A DNA stretch of 10,717 nt from Bacillota bacterium (GCA_023396555.1 JAEWWC010000242.1:1-10717); one strand, 5' to 3'. Numbered from the stretch's first letter, positions 1 to 6,236 are shown. Program-made: numbers and translations. The notes: a model not told the origin generated them from the sequence alone.

Positions 1-2
1 GC

Positions 3-41
3 GGAACGGTCGTACCCATACTGGGCACAGGCGACCGTTCC
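3..41. repeat. REP-like intergenic palindrome
   Basis: A perfect 10-base inverted repeat, GGAACGGTCG at 3-12 and CGACCGTTCC at 32-41, encloses a 19-base loop. The loop contains a smaller CCC/GGG pairing at 15-17 and 23-25. The sequence shows the palindrome directly. Assigning it to the dispersed palindromic repeats common between clostridial genes is inference, because only one copy lies in this window. No T-run follows, so it is not an obvious intrinsic terminator. Confidence 0.5.
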
Positions 42-111
42 CTACGGAGAGGGCAGCTGTGGCGATGATGCACGGGAGAGAGGGCATGTTCGCCGAAACA
101 GGGGCATAATG

Positions 112-120
112 TGATATAAT
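112..120 (+). promoter_or_regulatory. Extended -10 promoter for the AI-2E transporter gene
   Basis: TGATATAAT at 112-120 is a consensus TATAAT with the TGn extension. It sits 28 bases before the ATG at 149. No good -35 hexamer is seen 16-18 bases upstream, which is usual for extended -10 promoters. Confidence 0.6.
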
Positions 121-148
121 CCCTAAAACATATAGTCAGGAAGAAGTC

Positions 149-1423
149 ATGAAGAAGATAAAGAGCAACCATGTGCGCATTGCCATCGTGGTGGTGATCG
201 CGGGGGCGGTGCTGTACGCGGTGATCAGCGTCATCAACAACATCGGCACGGTGTGGCAGAGCGTTGGCGTGGCGCTGCGGTTCATACTGGGTATGCTGCT
301 GCCCGTTATCATCGGGTTTGTAATCGCGTTTCTGCTGTCCAGGCCCTCCGCGTTTATCGCACGGCAGCTGATGAAACGCCGGTTCTGGGCGAAACGCAGC
401 CGGGGCGCGGCGGTGGCGGGTGCGCTGATCGCGTTCGTGGCGCTGGTGGGCGTACTGGTGCTGTTCGTGTATCTTTTAGCGCCGGGCGTGGCGCAGAGCG
501 TGCGCAGCATCACCCGCAACCTGCCGGAGTACGCGCAGGACGTGTACGCCTGGCTGCAGCGTGTGAGCGCGGACCCTATGCTGTCACAGGTGCTGCAGTT
601 CGCCGGGCTGGATAAGCTGAACGCCGGAACCGTCAGCGAAGCGCTGTCGGAGTACTGGTCGGTGATCGCCGGGGCGGCACAGGATATCGTGGGGGCGCTG
701 CTGGGCTTCATACTGAGCACGGGGCGTTTCCTGTACAACTTTGTGCTGGGCTTCTTCTTTGCCGCGTACATGCTGGTGTTTCGGGACGAGATTAAGCGGC
801 AGCTGCGGACGTTCTCCGAGCACCTGTTCAGGAGGTCGCATTACAAGCTGCTGTTCTTCGTGCGCGTGACGGACGACATGTTCTACCGCTTTCTCGTGGG
901 CAAGGGCATCTGCTCGCTGGCGGTGGGCGTGTTCACGATCGGGGCGTGCGCGCTGCTGGGCATATCGTACAGCCCGCTGATCAGCCTCATCATGGCGGTC
1001 ACCAACATGATACCCACGTTCGGGCCCATATTCGGCACGGCGGCGGCGATGCTGCTGGCGATGATGACGGCTCCCGTATACGCGCTGTACATGCTGATCA
1101 TCGGCGTGGCCGTGCAGATACTGGAGGGCAACATCATCGGGCCGCGGGTGCTGGGCGAATCCATCGGACTCAACGGCTTCTGGATTATGTTCTCCATCAT
1201 CGTGATGGGCGCGCTGTTTGGCGTGGCGGGCATGCTGATATCCGCGCCGCTGTTCGGTGTGCTGCGCATACTGATCAAGAACTGGATGTACCACCGCAGC
1301 CACGGCGTGCTGGAGGGTGAAACGGAGCTGCTGGCCAGCATGGAGCGGTACCGCGAGTGGACGGCAAAGAAGACGAAGTCTCGCAGGACGGCGGACGCGT
1401 CCGCTGGTGGCGGGAAGCAATAA
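149..1423 (+). CDS. AI-2E family transporter (PF01594, formerly DUF20)
   Basis: This is a polytopic inner-membrane protein of 424 residues, with an N-terminal helix at about 12-30 and further helices near 43-63, 88-110, 181-210, 252-270, 277-305, 311-325 and 345-375. The family signature is clear in the C-terminal half: NMIPTFGP at residues 286-293, then GNIIGPRVLG at 327-336 and a hydrophobic end containing ISAPLFG. Family members have been linked to autoinducer-2 export (TqsA) or sodium/proton exchange, but the substrate cannot be told from sequence. The tail after residue 380 is charged and should be cytoplasmic. The start at 149 is supported by AGGAAG at 138-143 and by the extended -10 promoter upstream. 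The small membrane gene at 1451 follows after 27 bases and may be co-transcribed. Confidence 0.93.
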   Translation: MKKIKSNHVRIAIVVVIAGAVLYAVISVINNIGTVWQSVGVALRFILGMLLPVIIGFVIAFLLSRPSAFIARQLMKRRFWAKRSRGAAVAGALIAFVALVGVLVLFVYLLAPGVAQSVRSITRNLPEYAQDVYAWLQRVSADPMLSQVLQFAGLDKLNAGTVSEALSEYWSVIAGAAQDIVGALLGFILSTGRFLYNFVLGFFFAAYMLVFRDEIKRQLRTFSEHLFRRSHYKLLFFVRVTDDMFYRFLVGKGICSLAVGVFTIGACALLGISYSPLISLIMAVTNMIPTFGPIFGTAAAMLLAMMTAPVYALYMLIIGVAVQILEGNIIGPRVLGESIGLNGFWIMFSIIVMGALFGVAGMLISAPLFGVLRILIKNWMYHRSHGVLEGETELLASMERYREWTAKKTKSRRTADASAGGGKQ

Positions 1424-1450
1424 TATTTCAGCTTGAAGGGATGACGGAGT

Positions 1451-1903
1451 ATGGAGATTTTGTTTTTTGTATTGGTGATGGCACTGGCGTTGCTGATCGG
1501 TGCTGGTGCGCTGCTGGCGGTAATGATTGTCCGCTTTGTGCAGGCGCGAAATAGCGGCAGAACGGATGGCGCATGGGTGTCGTCGCCGATGGTGCTGGGC
1601 ATTGCGGGCGGCGTGCTGGGCCTCGGTATTACGGCGATGGTAGCGGTGAATGCGCTGGAGCTGCCTTTGTGGATATTTTCCCTGATGGGCGTGGCAGGCG
1701 GTATCACGGGCATCGTGGGCGGCGCAATCGTGAAGCGGCACAGGAAAGCGGCGGGCGTGCTAATGCTGGCGGGCGCGGCGCTGTCCCTGATCACCATATT
1801 CGGGCCGATGCTGCTGATATGCGGCGGTGTGCTGGCGCTGTTACCGGTGAAGGCGGCGGACGATAAGGGATTGCCCATTATGAGCGGGAGTTCAGACGCA
1901 TAA
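1451..1903 (+). CDS. Small four-helix membrane protein, related to the proline/tyrosine-tailed cluster downstream
   Basis: This 150-residue protein has hydrophobic segments near 3-28, 46-67, 73-93 and 100-132. Its core, GVAGGITGIVGG at 80-91, then KRHRKAAGVLML and ending GGVLALL, follows the same spacing as the proteins at 3086, 3902, 4770 and 5410. In the core of the three tailed proteins a GxxGxxxxxxK segment leads to an AG-rich helix and an AGIFAL-like end. The layout resembles the small DUF4064-like membrane proteins of Bacillota; that family name is tentative and no function is known. GAAGGG at 1435-1440 gives a ribosome site ten bases before the ATG. Unlike the minus-strand trio it has no Pro/Tyr tail, only about 16 polar residues. 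It lies 27 bases after the AI-2E transporter, so an operon is likely. Confidence 0.8.
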   Translation: MEILFFVLVMALALLIGAGALLAVMIVRFVQARNSGRTDGAWVSSPMVLGIAGGVLGLGITAMVAVNALELPLWIFSLMGVAGGITGIVGGAIVKRHRKAAGVLMLAGAALSLITIFGPMLLICGGVLALLPVKAADDKGLPIMSGSSDA

Positions 1904-1905
1904 GC

Positions 1906-1930
1906 GCTGAAGTTCGAATACTTCGGCTTT
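1906..1930 (+). terminator. Weak hairpin after the 1451 gene
   Basis: GCTGAAGT at 1906-1913 can pair with ACTTCGGC at 1920-1927, with one G-T wobble and a six-base loop, and only three T residues follow. It begins three bases after the stop codon, which suits a terminator, but the short T-run makes the call weak. Confidence 0.35.
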
Positions 1931-2040
1931 GAGGTGAGATTCGGGACGAAACTCATATGTTTAGCAAAGGTTTCATATTTTATTATCATACAGTGATCTG
2001 TATTCTCATAATAATTTAAAAAAACTATGGATTTATAAAA

Positions 2041-2775
2041 ATGTCAGACGAGAAAATCAGATGCGAATCGATAAGCATTATTCTCCTGTTTATAATCCTT
2101 TTGTGTTTAGTTTTTATTTATCAGTTGCTTTTTGATAATGGCAATTTTCTTAATTTTTCCGGAAATACGATCATTTCTTCTTATAGTGAAGAGGAGAGCC
2201 GTTCCAAGGGCTCATGGCAGATTATCGTAGACCTTGACCAGCACTCTCTTTTTGTTTATAACGATGGGATACTGATAAGAGAATACCCTTGTTCAGGCGG
2301 AAAAGACGAAATGCTATCTCCGGTCGGTGAATTTAATATAATCAGCAAGGACTCATGGGGGGAAGGTTTTGGCGGAGTCTGGATGGGTCTGAATGTTCCG
2401 TGGGGGACTTATGGTATACATGGAACGAAGAACCCTTCAATTATCGGCAAGGAAAATGTTTCAAGGGGCTGCATCAGAATGAAAACGGAAGATGCAAAAG
2501 AGCTTGAAGATCTGGTTCCTCTGGAAACGCCGGTAAAGATCGTGCAAAAAAACAGGCCGTTTTTTACCCGGTATAAAGGTGATCGAGGATCAGAAATATG
2601 GAACTCGCAAATTATATTATACAACCTTGGATATTATCACGGTGAATTTGACGGGAAGTTCGGGAATCAGCTGTATGAAGCGATCATGAATTTTCAAAAG
2701 GATAACGGTTTAAAGGAGACCGGATCTCTTAATAAGAAAACATATGATAAGATTCTTGAGATAAACAGGGTATAA
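2041..2775 (+). CDS. Membrane-anchored L,D-transpeptidase (YkuD domain) with C-terminal peptidoglycan-binding domain
   Basis: This 244-residue protein has a single N-terminal signal anchor at about 11-30, a linker rich in Ser and Glu, a YkuD catalytic domain at about 58-168 and a PG_binding_1-type helical domain at about 180-242. The catalytic signature is visible: HGT at 127-129, then SRGCIRM at 141-147 with nucleophile Cys144. Enzymes of this family form 3-3 crosslinks in peptidoglycan or attach proteins to it, acting outside the membrane. The repeat-type binding domain, with GYYHGEFDGKFG at 197-208, should hold the enzyme on the wall. No good Shine-Dalgarno sequence precedes the ATG; the upstream stretch is A-rich. 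A weak promoter, TTATCA at 1983-1988 and CATAAT at 2007-2012 with an 18-base spacer, is possible. The gene is AT-richer than its neighbours and appears monocistronic, which suggests acquisition by transfer. Confidence 0.92.
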   Translation: MSDEKIRCESISIILLFIILLCLVFIYQLLFDNGNFLNFSGNTIISSYSEEESRSKGSWQIIVDLDQHSLFVYNDGILIREYPCSGGKDEMLSPVGEFNIISKDSWGEGFGGVWMGLNVPWGTYGIHGTKNPSIIGKENVSRGCIRMKTEDAKELEDLVPLETPVKIVQKNRPFFTRYKGDRGSEIWNSQIILYNLGYYHGEFDGKFGNQLYEAIMNFQKDNGLKETGSLNKKTYDKILEINRV

Positions 2776-2872
2776 GAAAAATACCTGGCCGCAAAAAACA
2801 AACTGTTCAGACCGTTATTTCCGATTCTTTCATGGTTGAATACCACAGTGTGACTGTATATCAAGAAATTTA

Positions 2873-2900
2873 TTGAAATTTTCTTCCTGTATGATAGAAT
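2873..2900 (+). promoter_or_regulatory. Promoter upstream of the 3086 gene
   Basis: TTGAAA at 2873-2878 and TAGAAT at 2895-2900 are separated by 16 bases, and TGA before the -10 gives it the extended form. Transcription would start near 2907, leaving a long leader of about 180 bases before the ATG at 3086. Confidence 0.6.
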
Positions 2901-2906
2901 GAACAG

Positions 2907-3085
2907 CAATAAGGAAAGAGGACTCAGCGAAAGCTTGTTGCGGAACGGAGAGTCCACAGCCCATCGGTTTTTACTAGACAATCGAAAACCAACACCCCCA
3001 AAAAAAAGAAAATAAGCGGCGGCCTTGCGTGCTGGGCGCGGTTGCCGGAAGAAACGGATATGAACCCTTTAGACGGAGGTATCAT
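2907..3085 (+). other. Long, foldable leader in the 2776-3085 gap
   Basis: The 310-base gap contains no gene of convincing size. Downstream of the promoter, GGACTC at 2920-2925 can pair with GAGTCC at 2950-2955. They enclose two small hairpins: AGC-GAAA-GCT at 2926-2935, with a GNRA loop, and GTT-GCGG-AAC at 2937-2946. Together these would form a three-way junction. A third stem pairs GGTTTT at 2966-2971 with AAAACC at 2985-2990, and an A-run follows at 3000-3007. A 38-codon reading frame from 2899 to 3015 covers the same bases, but its ATG overlaps the -10 box and lacks a ribosome site. No known riboswitch class was recognised. Confidence 0.3.
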
Positions 3086-3688
3086 ATGATCTGGCTGGGA
3101 TGGTATGAGATGCTGCTGCTGTCGCTGCTGGCAGCGTGCGTGTGCATGGGGATATCCGCGCTGGTGACGGTGTTCCGGCAGCTGGACCGCGCCGTGCTGA
3201 CGGGGGCGGCTGTGACGCTGGGGCTGATGGGCAGCGTGCTGGCTCTGGCGGCATCCGTGCCGGTGATGCTTGGGCTCGCGAACGGCATGTGGCCGGAGGC
3301 TGTGGGGGTTCTCGGTGCGGCGGGCGGTGTTGCAGGCATCGTGGGCTGCCTGCTGGCGCGTGCGCATAGCCGGGCGGCGGGCGTCATGATGCTAGCGGCG
3401 GGACTGCTCACCTTCATCTCTCTGGCGGGACCGGCGCTGCTGATGACGGCGGGCGCGTTGGCCGCGAACAAGCCGCAGACGCTGGCGGGAAAGCGGGCTG
3501 TCATGCGGTCGCTTAGGATCGTATTGTCCATGGCTTTTCCGGTGATGCTTCTGGCATTCGCGTATTTCGAAGTGGGGAGCGCGTTTCTGTATGCGATGCT
3601 GGGCGTTGTCGTGGCCTATTTTGCGGTGATGGTCATTGACTTTGTGTGGTCGAAGAACAGCAGGCGCGCGCAGACCGGGGCGGCATAG
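3086..3688 (+). CDS. Small polytopic membrane protein, same family as the 1451 gene
   Basis: The frame is open from 3029, but GGAGGT at 3075-3080 lies five bases before the ATG at 3086, so this start is chosen and gives 200 residues. Hydrophobic segments lie near 7-30, 39-62, 72-91, 98-127, 143-161 and 166-187. The middle four-helix part carries the shared core: GAAGGVAGIVGC at 77-88, then RAHSRAAGVMMLAAG and TAGALAANK. It is thus a relative of the 1451 protein and of the minus-strand trio, extended by two C-terminal helices and a short basic end, and it lacks the Pro/Tyr tail. Its function is unknown. It is convergent with the 3902 gene and shares the bidirectional terminator at 3813-3838. 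The long leader from the promoter at 2873-2900 could carry regulation. Confidence 0.78.
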   Translation: MIWLGWYEMLLLSLLAACVCMGISALVTVFRQLDRAVLTGAAVTLGLMGSVLALAASVPVMLGLANGMWPEAVGVLGAAGGVAGIVGCLLARAHSRAAGVMMLAAGLLTFISLAGPALLMTAGALAANKPQTLAGKRAVMRSLRIVLSMAFPVMLLAFAYFEVGSAFLYAMLGVVVAYFAVMVIDFVWSKNSRRAQTGAA

Positions 3689-3702
3689 CGGCTGTAGTTG
3701 AG

Positions 3703-3711
3703 TGATACAAT
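3703..3711 (+). promoter_or_regulatory. Possible extended -10 promoter for a small RNA
   Basis: TGATACAAT at 3703-3711 fits an extended -10 element just after the 3086 gene stops. No good -35 is seen. It would start a transcript near 3718, right where the foldable segment begins. Confidence 0.35.
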
Positions 3712-3717
3712 ATGTGG

Positions 3718-3838
3718 AAGACGGTCTGCGCTTAGTCGGGGTAGCCTGAGCGAAAAGACGGAGACTATGGTTAGACCGTGATGAGGACGCGGAGGAAAAG
3801 TAAACGCAAATAAAAAGCGGGCATGATAACCCGCTTTT
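3718..3838 (+). ncRNA. Candidate small structured RNA ending at an intrinsic terminator
   Basis: In the convergent gap, ACGGTCT at 3721-3727 pairs with AGACCGT at 3773-3779. Inside it CGCTTAG at 3729-3735 pairs with CTGAGCG at 3746-3752, with one wobble. A purine-rich segment with several GGA motifs follows, then a perfect terminator hairpin. An extended -10 element sits just upstream. Promoter, fold and terminator in one 135-base unit suggest a small RNA. It could equally be the structured 3' end of the 3086 mRNA. No known RNA family was recognised. Confidence 0.4.
3813..3838. terminator. Bidirectional intrinsic terminator between convergent genes
   Basis: AAAAGCGGG at 3813-3821 and CCCGCTTTT at 3830-3838 form a perfect nine-pair stem with an eight-base loop. 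The A and T runs on either side let it serve the plus-strand transcript from 3086 and the minus-strand operon that ends at 3902. Confidence 0.85.
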
Positions 3839-3901
3839 GTTATGCCTTCAGTTCTGACGCACTCAGCCGTTTGGTATTGCTTCTGTATAGGTTCCGTTGT
3901 A

Positions 3902-4768
3902 TCAGGGCTGCTCCTTGTCCGACGGAACGGGCGGAGCTGTGGGCTGCGGAATATCGGCAGCCGGTGCCGGTGGCCATGCGCTGCCGTACGCGGGCGGCGG
4001 CGGATAAGCGCTGTAGGGCGGATATGCCGGGACCGTGGGCCCTGCCGGAGCCGGTTGGGCGTGCGGAGGGTACGGCGGCGGATATGTGCCGTAGGGCGGA
4101 TAAGCCGGGACTGTGGGCCCCGCCGGAGCCGGTTGAGCGGGCGTGGGGTACGGCGGCGGATATGCGCTATAGGACGGGTATGCCGTGGCCGCAGGTGCTG
4201 CCGGAGCCGGTTGGACAGGCGAGGAGTATGTCGGCGGATATGCACCGTAGGGCGGGTACCCGCCGTAAAGCGGATATGCCGGGTAATAGCCGGGCGCATA
4301 CATCGCAGGCCCGGCAGAGCGTTCCCTTTTCAGCGCAAATATCGCGGCGATCACGAGCAGCACGCCGCCGATGAACGCCGAGGATGGTACAGTCAGTACG
4401 GAGGCAATGATGTACAGTATTCCCGCAGACGTATTGCTCCTCTTCATCAGCAAGCTGCCGATGACGCCGAGCAGCCCGCCCAATATCACCGAACAGCCCG
4501 AAGTGACGGAATAGGGGTCTATATACGGCTCGACGAAGGTAGCGTCTGGTTCGCTGTCGTCCGGCAGCGTGTCGTCCGCCGCCAGAGAATCGTATTCGCC
4601 GTCATAGTAGTAGTCATCGAAGTAATACTCGTCAGAGTAGTAATCGTCACTGTAGCCGTATAAGTCGTCCCAGAACGTACGGTAGCAGGCGTCGTAAACG
4701 GTGAAACAACCGATCACAAGGACGAGTACGCTGCCGATGATGCCGAGTGTCAGGCTGATTTTTCGCAT
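3902..4768 (-). CDS. Four-helix membrane protein with acidic Tyr-rich loop and long Pro/Tyr tail
   Basis: The frame is open from 4870, but the start is set at 4768. There the protein begins MRKISLTLGIIGS like its neighbour, GGAGAG lies at 4776-4781, and the ATG is one base after the preceding stop, giving 288 residues. Helix 1 spans 5-25. An unusual outer loop, about 34-86, is dense in Asp, Glu and Tyr. Helices follow near 88-108, 113-130 and 133-147, with MKRSN between helices 2 and 3 and KRERS after helix 4. By the positive-inside rule the loop faces out and the tail (150-288) is cytoplasmic. The tail is built of PAYPPYGTYPPPYP-like units, with a 26-residue repeat marked by QPAPA at 186, 212 and 238. 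It shares the core family features of the 4770 and 5410 proteins and is the last gene of that operon. Its function is unknown. Confidence 0.82.
   Translation of the reverse strand: MRKISLTLGIIGSVLVLVIGCFTVYDACYRTFWDDLYGYSDDYYSDEYYFDDYYYDGEYDSLAADDTLPDDSEPDATFVEPYIDPYSVTSGCSVILGGLLGVIGSLLMKRSNTSAGILYIIASVLTVPSSAFIGGVLLVIAAIFALKRERSAGPAMYAPGYYPAYPLYGGYPPYGAYPPTYSSPVQPAPAAPAATAYPSYSAYPPPYPTPAQPAPAGPTVPAYPPYGTYPPPYPPHAQPAPAGPTVPAYPPYSAYPPPPAYGSAWPPAPAADIPQPTAPPVPSDKEQP
3980..4213. repeat. Three 78-base tandem coding repeats
   Basis: Within the tail of the 3902 gene, a 26-residue unit recurs with QPAPA at residues 186, 212 and 238. The two more C-terminal units (from residue 212) are nearly identical, including GPTVPAYPPY. 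The copy at 186 has diverged. The period is an exact multiple of three, so length changes would keep the frame. Confidence 0.7.
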
Positions 4769-4769
4769 T

Positions 4770-5408
4770 TTATTGCTCTCCGTTGTCGGACGGCGGCGGA
4801 GGCGGGGGCGGCGGAGACGCGGGTTGTGCCCCATACGGCGGGTACGAGGGCGGCGCGGGCTGTGTCCCATACGGCGGGTATGGCGGCGGTGCTGCCTGCG
4901 CTCCGTATGGCGGGTACGGGGGCGCTGTCGGCGGCGGATACGCGCCGTAAGCCGGAGGCGGCGGATATGTGCCGTACGGCGGATAGGGCGCGCGATACGC
5001 GGGCGGCGGAGGCGCTGTCAGCGGCTGGGCCGCGGGCTTATCCTTGGACAGCGCGAATATGCCGGCCAACAGGAACAGCACGCCGGCGATGAGCGCGGTT
5101 ATAATGGACAGGCATGCGGCGACAATGAACAGTATGCCCGCTGTATGCCTGTTCTTTTTGAACAGCACGCACCCTATGACGCCGGGGATCGCAGAGGCGA
5201 TCGCCACGCTGCCGATGACGATGTAGATGGTGGTCATACTGGAGAACATGTTGGAGAACATGTCGGAGAACATGGGATCCGGCATGCTGCTGTAAAAGAG
5301 GGGCGACGAGAACATTGAGCCCATCCATACGCCTGCCAGTATCATGACGATGCCTGATACGACGGCAAGACAGCAGCCGATGATGCCCAGAATCATAGAT
5401 TTATGCAT
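4770..5408 (-). CDS. Four-helix membrane protein with Pro/Tyr-rich tail, middle gene of the operon
   Basis: This 212-residue protein starts MHKSMILGIIGC, with helix 1 at about 5-30. A Met/Phe/Ser-rich outer loop at 31-60 contains MFSDMFSNMFSSM. Three more helices lie near 62-82, 90-104 and 105-120. The family core is clear: GVIGCVLFKKNRHTAGILF at 76-94, then AGIFALSKDK at 115-124. The tail, about 125-206, is almost all Pro, Tyr, Ala and Gly, with PYPPYGTYPPPPAYGAYPP-type repeats and a run of prolines at 199-206. It should lie in the cytoplasm, because basic residues flank helix 4 on that side. The ATG is one base after the stop of the 5410 gene, with a perfect AAGGAGGA at 5417-5424 inside that gene's last codons, so translation is coupled. 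Its function is unknown. Confidence 0.82.
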   Translation of the reverse strand: MHKSMILGIIGCCLAVVSGIVMILAGVWMGSMFSSPLFYSSMPDPMFSDMFSNMFSSMTTIYIVIGSVAIASAIPGVIGCVLFKKNRHTAGILFIVAACLSIITALIAGVLFLLAGIFALSKDKPAAQPLTAPPPPAYRAPYPPYGTYPPPPAYGAYPPPTAPPYPPYGAQAAPPPYPPYGTQPAPPSYPPYGAQPASPPPPPPPPSDNGEQ

Positions 5409-5409
5409 A

Positions 5410-6054
5410 TTATGGTTCCTCCTTGATATTGTTTACGGTGGGAGTCGGCGCGGCCTGCGGGGGATAAGCGCCGTTAGCCGGATATTGCGGCGGAGGCGCA
5501 GCCTGCGTTCCGTACGGCGGGTATGGGTACGGGGGCGCAGCCTGTGTTCCGTACGGTGCCGGTGGGTAAGACGGATATGGAGGCGGCGGCGGCGGATAGG
5601 CTCCGTATGGCGGATACGCTCCGTATGGCGGATACGCTCCGTATGGCGGGTAGGTGGCGACCCAGCCGGGCGGATAGGGAGCGGGCAGGGGCTGCCGGAC
5701 CTTTACCAGCGCGAATATGCCGCTCAGTACAAACAGCAAGGCCGCCAGAAACGAGGATAATACGGTCAGCAGGGCGGCAATGAAGAACAGCACGGCAGCG
5801 GGAACATGCTTCTTTCTGAGCAGCACGCATGCGACTATGCCCAGTATCAGAGCGAGAGCAGCGGCGATGGCCGTTGTTGCCCAGAGCCCTGAATAGTCCC
5901 CGAACAAGCCGACAAAATCGTTTTCCGGTCCGCCATAGAAAGGGAAGGACAAGAATAATGCATCATGCATGAAGGCGATTACGGCGTAAATACCGGCGGC
6001 GATCAGCGCGATGGCGCTTCCGATGATGCCGATTACGAGGCTGGCTTTGCGCAT
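5410..6054 (-). CDS. Four-helix membrane protein with Pro/Tyr-rich tail, first gene of the operon
   Basis: This 214-residue protein begins MRKASLVIGIIGS, close to the 3902 protein. Helix 1 is at about 6-28, an outer loop follows at 29-57, and helices lie near 58-79, 84-100 and 101-117. The core LGIVACVLLRKKHVPAAVLF at 71-90 and SGIFALVKVR at 111-120 match the other family members. The tail, about 121-205, contains three perfect PPYGAY copies at about 136-153 and two GTQAAPP units. AAGGAGGA at 6063-6070 is an ideal ribosome site, and a near-consensus promoter lies at 6103-6131. It heads a three-gene unit whose members are separated by one base each. Pro/Tyr tails of this kind often serve as flexible binding or clustering segments; applying that here is inference. 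Confidence 0.83.
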   Translation of the reverse strand: MRKASLVIGIIGSAIALIAAGIYAVIAFMHDALFLSFPFYGGPENDFVGLFGDYSGLWATTAIAAALALILGIVACVLLRKKHVPAAVLFFIAALLTVLSSFLAALLFVLSGIFALVKVRQPLPAPYPPGWVATYPPYGAYPPYGAYPPYGAYPPPPPPYPSYPPAPYGTQAAPPYPYPPYGTQAAPPPQYPANGAYPPQAAPTPTVNNIKEEP

Positions 6055-6085
6055 TTCATGGCTCCTCCTTGATGTTGTCCATGAT

Positions 6086-6141
6086 CACTATTTTATGACA
6101 GTATTATATATGACATCACCCGTTATCACAACTAAATAGTG
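6086..6141. promoter_or_regulatory. Inverted repeat bracketing the operon promoter, possible operator
   Basis: CACTATTT at 6086-6093 and AAATAGTG at 6134-6141 are perfect inverted copies on either side of the -10 and -35 boxes. TATGACA also occurs twice, at 6094-6100 and 6109-6115. The arrangement could bind a repressor that loops or covers the promoter, but no regulator gene is nearby. Confidence 0.3.
6103..6131 (-). promoter_or_regulatory. Promoter of the Pro/Tyr membrane protein operon
   Basis: On the minus strand, TTGTGA (plus positions 6126-6131) and TATAAT (6103-6108) are separated by exactly 17 bases. Transcription would start near 6096, about 40 bases before the ATG at 6054. Confidence 0.75.
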
Positions 6142-6196
6142 GCCGTCGGGGAAATATTTGCGGCAGAAAAGATGGACGGTTATGAAATGCGCTCTG

Positions 6197-6205
6197 TGGT
6201 ATGAT
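6197..6205 (+). promoter_or_regulatory. Extended -10 promoter for the terminase small subunit gene
   Basis: TGGTATGAT at 6197-6205 is an extended -10 element 31 bases before the ATG at 6237. No clear -35 is seen. Confidence 0.5.
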
Positions 6206-6236
6206 GCGGGAAAGTACGAGTCTGCAAGGAGGGCAT

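Noticed and set aside
136..1989. Long minus-strand frames antisense to the AI-2E transporter and the 1451 gene
   Set aside because: They are low-complexity mirror frames of GC-rich genes, with no ribosome sites or recognisable domains. The plus-strand proteins are clear.
2899..3015. 38-codon frame ending PPKKRK as a gene
   Set aside because: Its ATG overlaps the -10 box and it has no ribosome site. It is kept only as an alternative in the leader finding.
4769..4870. N-terminal extension of the 3902 protein up to 4870
   Set aside because: It overlaps the Pro/Tyr tail of the preceding gene in another frame and is Arg/Pro-rich. The ATG at 4768 has a ribosome site and matches the sister protein.
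5600..5655. CRISPR-like short repeats
   Set aside because: The 18-base units are contiguous coding repeats for PPYGAY, without spacers.
3823..5783. Arg-rich plus-strand frames opposite the Pro/Tyr genes
   Set aside because: They are antisense mirrors of the repetitive PPYG codons, with no starts or domains.
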